NCBI RefSeq assembly: GCF_000331305.1
Contig: NZ_KB217473.1
Coordinates: 1-64,000 of the forward strand
Source of the DNA: Calothrix sp. PCC 7103
GTDB lineage: Bacteria > Cyanobacteriota > Cyanobacteriia > Cyanobacteriales > Nostocaceae
Length of the DNA: 64,000 nt
Direction: 5' to 3'
Notes under the pieces: generated by a model
What the model was told of the DNA's origin: nothing
The model's input: only the letters and a program-made list of their open reading frames with translations
Database searches by the model: none
Part shown: piece by piece, positions 26,704 to 34,055 of the stretch
How the letters are laid out: each line of letters begins with the position of its first letter
Position numbering within the stretch: the first letter of the stretch is position 1
Made by a program: the position numbers and the translations under genes

Positions 26704-27662
26704 AGTAATTTCTCTGGATAGCCATACCTAGGAAAAGCCTCATACAAGTTATCTTCAAAATCAGACCAGTTTTTTGAGATTCGCATTAATACGATTATTT
26801 GAGCTAAGTGTTTTTCAAGGTTTGGATTGCCTATATCAAGTGATAGAAATTGGTGGAATTTATGTACTCTATTACCGCTTTCATTGGGAGGATTTAATCT
26901 TCTTAGTTCATCTAAGACTCCATCAGGTAGTAATTCGTAGACAATTTGATTTGTAATTTTACCAATTATTTGAGGCCTTTTGTGGGATAAAGGGTCAAAG
27001 TTCCAATTCCTAAGTTTTGCTATTTGCTCATAGTATTCATTTGGAAATCTCTTTTGCCAAGGTAATAATTCAGATGAAATGTAAGCACTAAGAATTTTCT
27101 GAAGCTCATCTTTTTGTCTATCACCTTGATAACCAGTTGCTTCATCTACCAGTGCAATAATACCAAGTTTAGCTAAACTTCTTATTATTATTTCAGCCAT
27201 TTTTGCAAGAGGCTCTTGCCTTGTTGTTAGAACCCCGTCTTGCCTAGCTTCTAAATATATATCGCACACAACAGGTAAAATTTCCGCTTTATACCCCTTA
27301 GTGATATTTCCATATATGTTTATATATTCAAAAACTGCAAGAAGATCAGCCCTGTTTTCCTTATTAACATAGGGTAAAAGACCCTTTGAGTCTAAAAAAA
27401 CAGGCATATTGATCACTCTAGCATTTCCCCTTGCTGGTCTTTTGAAGGCCTTAAAAATGGACGTTTGTGTAATGATTCTTGTCCCGTCTTCCAGCACGGC
27501 ACAAGGCAGTGTTATATCTCCAACACTAATTTTGCCTTGATGTGTTGCTTTTAATAATTTAGAATTTTTAGCAATTTTAGATTTTTTGATTATATTTTTA
27601 AACTCTTTTTTCTCCTCCTCCACTTCTGATTTTATTTTATTTACCACATTTGACATATACAA
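26700..27662 (-). CDS. P63C domain protein, IS passenger gene
   Basis: 320 residues. The C-terminal part (about 180-300, with AYISSELLPWQKRFPNEYYE and ending near RVHKFHQFLSLDIGNP) matches the P63C domain found in phage and mobile-element proteins. The N-terminal region (about 40-110) has a KilA-N/Bro-like beta-strand pattern (ISVGDITLPCAVLEDGTRII). It is entirely inside the inverted repeats and converges with the transposase, so it is a passenger. The start could be the first Met (27662) or the third residue Met. Its function for the IS is unknown; regulation of transposition or DNA binding is inference. Confidence 0.8.
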   Translation of the reverse strand: MYMSNVVNKIKSEVEEEKKEFKNIIKKSKIAKNSKLLKATHQGKISVGDITLPCAVLEDGTRIITQTSIFKAFKRPARGNARVINMPVFLDSKGLLPYVNKENRADLLAVFEYINIYGNITKGYKAEILPVVCDIYLEARQDGVLTTRQEPLAKMAEIIIRSLAKLGIIALVDEATGYQGDRQKDELQKILSAYISSELLPWQKRFPNEYYEQIAKLRNWNFDPLSHKRPQIIGKITNQIVYELLPDGVLDELRRLNPPNESGNRVHKFHQFLSLDIGNPNLEKHLAQIIVLMRISKNWSDFEDNLYEAFPRYGYPEKLL

Positions 27663-27959
27663 AGACTTAAAAAATGGAATAAATTATGTCAAAGTGTTGT
27701 CAGGGGATAATTACCTACATAATCCTTTACTGATTATGCCGCTGCGTCACCATGCCAAATTTCAAGGTAGATGCTAGCCATTTAATCAAGAATGGCTTTA
27801 AAGCGTTATTACAGCGCTTTCTAAAATTTGAAATAAATGATATATAGTCCTAAAGTACTAAGAGTAATCAATGATACTGTAGATTTCTGCACCCGATACT
27901 TAAGTATACTACAAAAAAAATATGTATATTTTTTGCCAAGATAAAAAATAACTTTCGTC

Positions 27960-28640
27960 AGCCAAAACCACCCCGTCGCCAAAATTTCTCCCGTCCCCAA
28001 CCTTTGCTAGTCCCCCACCACCCATATTCTCTATTCTCCAAACTACCATTTTTGCACTATTGGAAAGTTATGTCATTGCTGACGCAATGCCAAACTTTGG
28101 GCTAAAGCCTATTCCCCAATTCCACCTAACACCGCCAATCCATCCACCTATCTAACCCTAACGCGCATACTTCCTAACATCTACTTTCCCAATTATCAAT
28201 TATCCAAAATTCCACTCTCTCCCTAGATTATACGCAGCAAGAGCAATCCCCAACTTACAATTCCCAACCATCAACCACCACTACCTGCTACTAACTGACT
28301 ATTCCTTTAACTACTGACTAACTACCACTACACTCACTACCACTTTCACTTTTCATCACTACTTCCAAAACTGACTTCAAAAGTAACTATCAAAATTTCC
28401 AAAATTTCCAACAATCAAAAACTACAAACCACAAATCACAAAACAGAAAAAATCATCAAACAATAACCACTACTCAATAACTTAATTTTAACCTACTCAA
28501 ATTATTTCAACTTGAGCCATTTTCTAAAAATTCCCAAATTTACTTATCGATTACTCTCAAAACTGTAAATTTCAACTCTAAATAGTACTTAAAATGCCCA
28601 ACTACTGACTCTCCAACTACCCATAAGTCCCTTTCTAATC
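27960..28640. other. G-depleted, C/A/T-rich tract with G4-prone minus strand
   Basis: No open frame of note. By direct reading, the 360 bp 28141-28500 contain only 13 G on the plus strand, and 28321-28500 only three, while C is common. The left part (about 27968-28023) carries runs CCCC, CCC, CCCC, CCCCC, CCC that make the minus strand G-rich with possible quadruplex formation. Transcribed rightward it would yield an unusually unstructured RNA. It begins about 245 bp right of the IS element. Confidence 0.7.
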
Positions 28641-30968
28641 GTATTCTTCAGTTTCAAACCTCAAACAAGCCGTATAACACATATTATACGAGTAGGTAAA
28701 ATTACAACCACTTACTAGAGACTAGTAGCACAAACAGTAACCCGAACTTACGTTTTCTTTTTAAGGTGGTTTTTATCTGCTTAGGTGGTAAGTAGAAAGT
28801 TTCTTCCCGGAAGCAGGAGGGGAGGCAAAACATCCCCGTATGGTTTGGATAAATATTATTTGCCTTTTTTGAGGTTTAGCTTTTCCGCTTTTAGCCGTTT
28901 GCTAATTTTATTAAGACCCTTGAAGAAAGTTTTAGTATAAAATTTCATGTCCTGCGGGTAAAGCCAAAGAAAAGCTCTAACAATATTTTTTACCCTGTTG
29001 ATGTTGTTTAGTTCTCTTTCAATTCTGCCTATGGAGTTAGTTGGTGGTTGCATGAGTCTTAGAATAGACTATTAAAAGCTAATTGTAAATTTGAAGGGTG
29101 GCGCTCTAAGTATTTAAGGCAACTTCCTCCCCTTCCGGAAACTCCAATCTTGGAGAATCACGGGTGCTTATTGAATAAATCGCAATTATAACTATTAATC
29201 ATAACTGGCTTCTTGAGCTTAATTCGGTTGGAACATGCGGATGAATTGTGTGTGTTGAGATGTTTATTATTTTGGAGCTAAGGGCGTTAAACGCCTTTTA
29301 CTCCCTTCCCGTATAGCTGTCGGCTATGGCTTTGTTTATTCAGTGGTATAAATTAGTTTTAGGTATATCTAATTTAGCTAGTAAACTGGTGAACTTTACT
29401 AGAGAGTGTTTCCCTGCGTTCTGTGCCACTTTAATTACTGGTGGACTAGTTTATCATTTCCCTCGCAATTCGTCTCTTACAACGCAATTGTGAAGGTGTT
29501 TTATAAATTAGGTTTTATTATTTATTCTCCTAATGGTGATACTGCTAGTTTAATAGTAATTACAAAGTGATACTTGAATACTTAGGGTCTTGCGGACTCA
29601 TCTATCCTCCTCTTTACGCGCTGCATCCCCGTTATGTTGCGAACATTATCAGTTTCAATACTTGATTAACAAATTTCCTGTATTGAACTTACGGTGTTTT
29701 GGAACCGTCCAGTTTAGAGAGACCGTCGTCTCGCACCGCTCGTCTTGCGTTGTTTTACTGATTTTAAGTGTTGCTGCTTTAACCAACCGTTTTCAGGTAT
29801 TGGCTAACAGCTTTTGCAGGACTTGAGCCTTAGAACAATTTTCTAAATGGCTCTTGAAGCGGGTTAGATAGCCAACATCTAACTTGTCTTACTTACAATG
29901 GGTGGGTATTTTTGGCTACTGCCACTGTAAATTCCTGTTTGCGGCTACTGGCAGAAAGTCACTTCTGCCCTTGCCTAGTATCAGTATATCCCCCGTTGCA
30001 CTCACCTCCTTTCGGTGGTGGCTGGGTATCCCCGATTTGTGTTTAGCCCATTACTGTAAAGCAACATGACTAAACTCTCGGTCTTATTCCTGAGCGTGCC
30101 CCGCTCTCGTTTCCTAATGCGGGCTTTTCCCTCTTCTTGGGAGCTACCCAAGATTTTCTGTTTAAAGAGTACTGATTTGAGTTTTCTAAGGCGACAGATT
30201 AGTACAAAGCTGTAAGTAGCAGAGTTTGGCTCTGCATTCAAGTAGTAATTAATAATGTGTTTAGTAGGTAAATAATTAGCGCCAAGCGCGGGTTTTTTCT
30301 ACCATTATAAATTAGTTAATTAGCACTCAAAGACCGTCCTTACTAGCCTTTACTGGGGATTGCTTTCCCTCCTGCCTTCGACTCGCTCGGCGTGTTTTCG
30401 CGCTGTTCCAACTGTGAAGCTTGGCTGGTTAGGTATGCCATTACCGTGTAGCCGTTCCCTGCCGGAAGTGGTGGGAAGTGGGGGTTGTGTGTTATTTCGT
30501 AGTTCGTATAATCTTGTGGATTAGTAGGAACTAATGGTTGTTTTGGCTTAGATAAGGGATTTACCTATAAGAAATTAAGCTAAACTTGACAGTATCCTTT
30601 TTTAAGGGAATAATTTAATTGAAAGTTTTCTTTAGCCTCTTTTAAAAGCTTATTTTAGAATTAGAATGCAACACTAATTCTCCGGTCAAATTTTGACTAA
30701 ATCACTTCATCAAAAGAGGTGTTTTATTTTGCCAAAAAATAACCGTACTTAAAGTAAAAATTAGTTTTACCGTTGCGTCAAGGTTTTATATAATGATTAT
30801 ATACACGATTATATAAGGCTTATATAATTAATTATATACTTGTTATATAACGATTATATATTTACCGTTTTTATTGATTATTAAGCACTTTATCGTAATT
30901 TCACTGAATTAAAATTTATCTAGTAAGTTGTTATTGAATCAAATATCAAATTAATTTGTGAAAAAAAG
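28641..30968. other. 2.3-kb gene-free region with many short hairpins
   Basis: No convincing protein gene: open frames are short and of odd composition (for example 28856-29053 minus and 29590-29826 plus). Several small inverted repeats are visible, such as GGGGA-N9-TCCCC at about 28822, the CTCCAATCTTGGAG hairpin at about 29141, GGCGTTAAACGCC at about 29283, and GCAGAGTTTGGCTCTGC near 30219. CTTCCGGAA-like palindromes recur at about 28806, 29134 and 30466. This could be a long structured RNA, a replication or transfer origin, or decayed sequence. The first of three TATATA arrays begins at 30787. Confidence 0.45.
30787..30860. repeat. TATATA iteron array 1 (7 boxes)
   Basis: TATATA occurs at 30787, 30798, 30810, 30821, 30833, 30844 and 30855, i.e. 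at steps of 11, 12, 11, 12, 11 and 11 bp with 5-6 bp variable spacers. The boxes are therefore on one face of the helix. It lies beyond the terminator of the par operon. Confidence 0.85.
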
Positions 30969-30998
30969 TAAAAAAAAAAAATCTCTCCGGATGGAGAG
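30969..30998 (-). terminator. rho-independent terminator of the par operon
   Basis: Read leftward, CTCTCC-ATCC-GGAGAG is followed by a run of at least ten T (plus strand poly-A 30970-30981). It lies about 28 bp after the stop of the third par-operon gene. Confidence 0.8.
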
Positions 30999-31025
30999 GG
31001 TGTATAAACTTACAGAACCTAAATA

Positions 31026-31337
31026 CTAAATGGTCGCGGCTTCAGACTGACGCTTTAAACCATTACTAATTCTTACCATTACACCTCGCATACCTGCAAT
31101 TCTATTTTCTTCTGCTACATACTCAAGATGCTTTTTATAAGTTTCAATTAATCCTTGAGTTGATAAATTAGTTTGAACATAAATTCCTCGTTGAGTTTCA
31201 TGAACTATTTTAAAGAGTTTGGCGAACTGAGGTCTTTTTACTATGCGCCTCCAAGTTAAAATTCTCCCAACCCCTGCTTTTTTGGAAAGGGTCGAAAGGG
31301 AATAGACATTATTTTCTTCAAATTGTTTTGAGGGCAT
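31026..31337 (-). CDS. hypothetical small DNA-binding-like protein in par operon, 103 aa
   Basis: Third gene of the parA operon. 103 residues, basic, with a possible HTH near the N-terminus (SLSTLSKKAGVGRILTWRR) and a helix-rich C-terminus. It is separated by 90 bp from the 111-aa gene and followed by a terminator. Its position suggests a partition or copy-control accessory, but no family is recognised. Confidence 0.55.
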   Translation of the reverse strand: MPSKQFEENNVYSLSTLSKKAGVGRILTWRRIVKRPQFAKLFKIVHETQRGIYVQTNLSTQGLIETYKKHLEYVAEENRIAGMRGVMVRISNGLKRQSEAATI

Positions 31338-31427
31338 TGTATTAAGTTCAGTTTAATTATAATAGGATTGTTCAAAGTTATCAATTATAATCTTTAATAA
31401 AGAAATCGGCTTTGTAAAGGAATTATT

Positions 31428-31763
31428 TTAACCAAACATCGACCTAAGAGTGCGCTCCTTAGAAAATTGTTCAAGTTCTCTCATTAGTTCTTCTTCATTT
31501 TTAGACTGACAGACCTTTACCATATAATCAAGAAGCATACTTTTGGAAATCATCACCCCTGTTTTACGACTAAATTTCTGACTAAGATTGTTTAAATATA
31601 AATCACTTTCGTTTAGTATGTTGAACAATACTTTTTTAAAATTAGCTCCCTTTACTCCCTGTGGTGCAGCAACAACTTTCATATCTTCCTGCGTCTGTTC
31701 CTGGTTTTCCTTAATTGCTTCGTGTTGAATTCTCCTTAAGGATAAAATATCTTTTTTTGGCAT
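31428..31763 (-). CDS. candidate centromere-binding partition partner of ParA, 111 aa
   Basis: 111 residues, located directly downstream of parA, the usual position of ParB or ParR-like adaptors. The N-terminal 35 residues are charged and probably flexible, where ParA-activating tails usually lie. The C-terminal part (SRKTGVMISKSMLLDYMV) could be a ribbon-helix-helix or HTH, but the match is weak. Array 2 of TATATA boxes lies between it and parA, an obvious binding target. Role inferred from position. Confidence 0.55.
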   Translation of the reverse strand: MPKKDILSLRRIQHEAIKENQEQTQEDMKVVAAPQGVKGANFKKVLFNILNESDLYLNNLSQKFSRKTGVMISKSMLLDYMVKVCQSKNEEELMRELEQFSKERTLRSMFG

Positions 31764-31785
31764 ATTTATGGTTTATTTATCGTGT

Positions 31786-31881
31786 TATATAACGATTATA
31801 TAATTAGGTATATATTAAGTATATAACTGTTATATAATGAGTATATAATCAATTATATACATGGTATATAACTGTTATATA
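31786..31881. repeat. TATATA iteron array 2 (9 boxes)
   Basis: TATATA starts at 31786, 31797, 31809, 31820, 31831, 31842, 31854, 31865 and 31876, steps 11, 12, 11, 11, 11, 12, 11 and 11 bp. The last box forms the stop codon region of parA. It fills the gap between parA and its downstream partner. Confidence 0.87.
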
Positions 31882-32615
31882 ATGCTGTCAACTTCTTTAA
31901 ATAAAGTTCTGTAAGCTTTGAGGCTTTCTGAGTTTTTATCGTACTCATCCACCATAATACATCCAATGTTAGAGTTGTCTATGGCGGCATCAATAGGAAT
32001 TTGAGTTTTGGAAACTTTATCTAGCAGATTAAAAGCAGTTAAATCTTCCTGAATAGCTTTTGAGGCATTACTTTTACGCTTATCAACTTTAGTTAGAACC
32101 AGCTTAAATTTTGGTTCACTATCAATCAATAATTCTTTGGCTAGATGTACAAAATCTAAAAGACCCTCAGTGCTTCCCGCTTCGTGAGAAACTGGGATTA
32201 CAATTAAGTCGGCTGCAATAATCGCATTTTTAACAGTTGAACCCAGACTTGGAGGGGTATCAATTATTATATAATCGTACTTATCAAGAATAGGGTAAAG
32301 CCCTTTTTTCAGAATATATTCCCTGTGGTTTCGGGAGATAATATCTTGACTAATTTTTTCCATCTTTAAATTTCCTCCAATTATATCAAGATTTTCTCTT
32401 AATGAAGTTATTGTGTTTTGGATTGGCTCTCCTTCGTAAAAGTTAGCAATGGTTTTATAAACTTTAGCACCTACCCACCTCGTAAGACTGTATTGCGGGT
32501 CTAAATCGATAATAAGTGTTTTGCCTACTTCACTTGCTGCTAGAGCTAGATTCTTTACTGTACTTGTTTTTGCCTGCCCTCCTTTGTGCGTTGCAACTGC
32601 TATTACTTTTGCCAT
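31875..32615 (-). CDS. parA: ParA-type partition ATPase
   Basis: 246 residues, a small (type Ib-like) ParA lacking an N-terminal HTH. It uses ATP-dependent DNA binding to move plasmid copies apart. The deviant Walker A loop is KGGQAKT at residues 11-17: both lysines are present, but the usual Gly before the second Lys is Ala. Walker A-prime LIIDLDPQYSLTRW and Walker B YIIIDTPPSLG are normal. It is the first gene of a leftward operon with two small partners, with TATATA arrays on both sides (32637 upstream, 31786 downstream), fitting autoregulation by the centromere-binding partner. Confidence 0.9.
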   Translation of the reverse strand: MAKVIAVATHKGGQAKTSTVKNLALAASEVGKTLIIDLDPQYSLTRWVGAKVYKTIANFYEGEPIQNTITSLRENLDIIGGNLKMEKISQDIISRNHREYILKKGLYPILDKYDYIIIDTPPSLGSTVKNAIIAADLIVIPVSHEAGSTEGLLDFVHLAKELLIDSEPKFKLVLTKVDKRKSNASKAIQEDLTAFNLLDKVSKTQIPIDAAIDNSNIGCIMVDEYDKNSESLKAYRTLFKEVDSII

Positions 32616-32636
32616 ATTTATAGATAAATTTACTGA

Positions 32637-32731
32637 TATATAATTATTATATAATGGATATATAATACGTATATAACAGCTATATAAGGGTTTATATAAT
32701 TGTTATATATTGATTATATACTCATTATATA
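32637..32731. repeat. TATATA iteron array 3 (9 boxes), parA promoter region
   Basis: TATATA begins at 32637, 32648, 32659, 32670, 32681, 32693, 32704, 32715 and 32726 (steps of 11 with a single 12). It lies 22 bp upstream of the parA start, so it doubles as promoter and likely operator or centromere. Confidence 0.87.
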
Positions 32732-33011
32732 ACGTCAATTATTTTCATTATTTGTACTTAAGAAAGTTTAATAAGTACAACATTTATTGTCAACGGTTGC
32801 GTCAAGATTTTCTGATTATTCCAACCATTATCAAATAAACTATGTTGCAATAAAACACAGATATTTGAGTTTAGAGAAGATAACAGTCAAGAGGAATAAA
32901 TCAATGTTGAGAACATAAATACTCACTGCGCGCGCAAGCTCCTGACTCTCATTTTTTCGGCAGCACAATTTGCTTGGCGCCACGCCAAAGCGACTGATTT
33001 TTAGTCAAACA

Positions 33012-33020
33012 TGTTATAAT
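33012..33020 (+). promoter_or_regulatory. extended -10 promoter-like site
   Basis: TGTTATAAT gives an exact TATAAT with an upstream TG (extended -10). No good -35 is visible. It is placed to drive a transcript beginning near 33027, directly into the palindrome at 33032. Confidence 0.4.
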
Positions 33021-33031
33021 GCCATATATCA

Positions 33032-33116
33032 GAGTACCAAGTCAAAAAAGTGATACAAAAAATTACTTAGACTGACCCAAGTAAGAAAAAAGTTAAGTAA
33101 TGAAAACTTGGTACTC
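33032..33116. repeat. compound palindrome with GAGTACCAAGT arms
   Basis: Outer 11-bp arms GAGTACCAAGT (33032-33042) and ACTTGGTACTC (33106-33116) enclose a second pair, ATTACTTA (33062-33069) and TAAGTAAT (33094-33101). As RNA it would fold into a two-tier hairpin. Confidence 0.65.
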
Positions 33117-33423
33117 GTTGAAACCATTATCCAAGGCGGACTTTAGCAGCCTCAACTGTGCAGCCACAATTGCGCGCAAGAGGCTTATCGGTCATTGGCA
33201 TCATAGGCAGATTGTCAAGTAACTTTAAACAACTTAACTATTCGCATTCAAAAAGTTTCATTAAGTAGTATTGACATTGCACCAAAAATATAGATAAGCA
33301 TTTCAGTTGTATTCTTAATTCACTGCTATTTTCTTTGAGAAAAGTAAAAATACATCCTGACGATTTAAGTGAAATTGCGTAATAATCATCTTGACAGCAT
33401 ATAAAAAATTCAAAATCAACCGT

Positions 33424-33807
33424 ATGATTAACGAATCTACAATAAAACTTAAAATTTCTCTGACTGACCCTGAATTAGATGAGGAAGAATTAGATGAACT
33501 GACGCGGTATGTGCTGAGGGATATAAAAGACTTGGTGGAAGATGCCAGCATGGCTGAAGATGAAGAAACTTTAGACGGCGTACACAGAGGCGGGCTTGCA
33601 ACAACCCTTTTGGGAGTGCTTAACGCAGAGGTTAGTATTGCAAACTTGAAAAAGTTTCTAGGATTTTTAGGCGAGAGGCTTGGCAATAAACCAATCAAAA
33701 TATCTGGTAAAAAACCTGACGGGACAGAATTTAGTCTTGAAGCAAGCAGCCGAGAGGAGCTTCAACAAGCGGCACAAGAGTTAATAGATTTGATGAAAAA
33801 AATATAA
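33424..33807 (+). CDS. EACC1 family conflict-system component
   Basis: About 127 residues. The early ISLTDPELDEEELDELTRYV segment, the middle block HRGGLATTLLGVLNAEVSIA and the C-terminal KISGKKPDGTEFSLEASSRE followed by a helix match effector-associated constant component 1 (EACC1), a small partner of caspases and other effectors in NTP-dependent conflict systems of multicellular bacteria. The caspase gene follows by about 250 bp on the same strand, the expected pairing. Start: the ATG at 33424 is preferred over a TTG at 33391. Confidence 0.8.
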   Translation: MINESTIKLKISLTDPELDEEELDELTRYVLRDIKDLVEDASMAEDEETLDGVHRGGLATTLLGVLNAEVSIANLKKFLGFLGERLGNKPIKISGKKPDGTEFSLEASSREELQQAAQELIDLMKKI

Positions 33808-34055
33808 AACTAGTGTACCAGTAATCTGACTTTTGGCAGTAATTGGAAAACTTCCTCTGAGTTTGCCCGAACTTTTCTTTCACAGCCTTTCTCATTAACT
33901 AGAGGCTGTTGAGAATCGCTTGCGACAAAAACCATTCACAGGATTTAGGCAGAGCTTGAAAAATCAGTTCTAAGAATTGGTATTGCTTAGGCATTACCGC
34001 AATTTAGCTGTTATTCAGATGATGAAACAACTCAAGACAACGGCAGGAACTAAAC

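Larger units (their letters stand above)
25760..27715. mobile_element. IS1595-type insertion sequence with passenger gene
   Basis: 24-bp terminal inverted repeats, 25760-25783 (GGTAATTATCCCTTGACAAC, then ACTT) and 27692-27715, match at 23 of 24 positions when one is reversed. Between them lie a DDE transposase (rightward) and a P63C protein (leftward) that converge with a 4-bp overlap. No 8-bp target duplication is obvious in the immediate flanks, so either the duplication has decayed or the ends are off by a few bases. The element is 1956 bp long. Confidence 0.82.
32732..33423. other. 700-bp region between par locus and EACC1 gene
   Basis: No gene seen. It holds an extended -10 promoter-like site and a compound palindrome (annotated separately), plus GCGCGCAAG-type inverted copies at about 32930 and 33171. 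The sequence 33116-33290 might be the continuation of a non-coding transcript or leader for the EACC1 gene. Confidence 0.4.

Noticed and set aside
25752-27723. 8-bp target site duplication around the IS element
   Set aside because: The bases flanking the inverted repeats (TTTTTATG and TACATAAT) do not match, so no duplication can be claimed.
28856-29053. Minus-strand open frame of 65 codons
   Set aside because: No ribosome binding site and a Lys/Asn-rich composition in a region without any other coding signal; kept only in the description of the gene-free region.
29560-29620. GATGAGTCCGC on the minus strand, resembling part of a hammerhead ribozyme core
   Set aside because: The remaining conserved parts (CUGAUGA with CGAAA and paired stems) are absent, so the match is chance.
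29590-29826. Plus-strand open frame of 78 codons
   Set aside because: Ser/Cys/Arg-rich, no start context and no domain.
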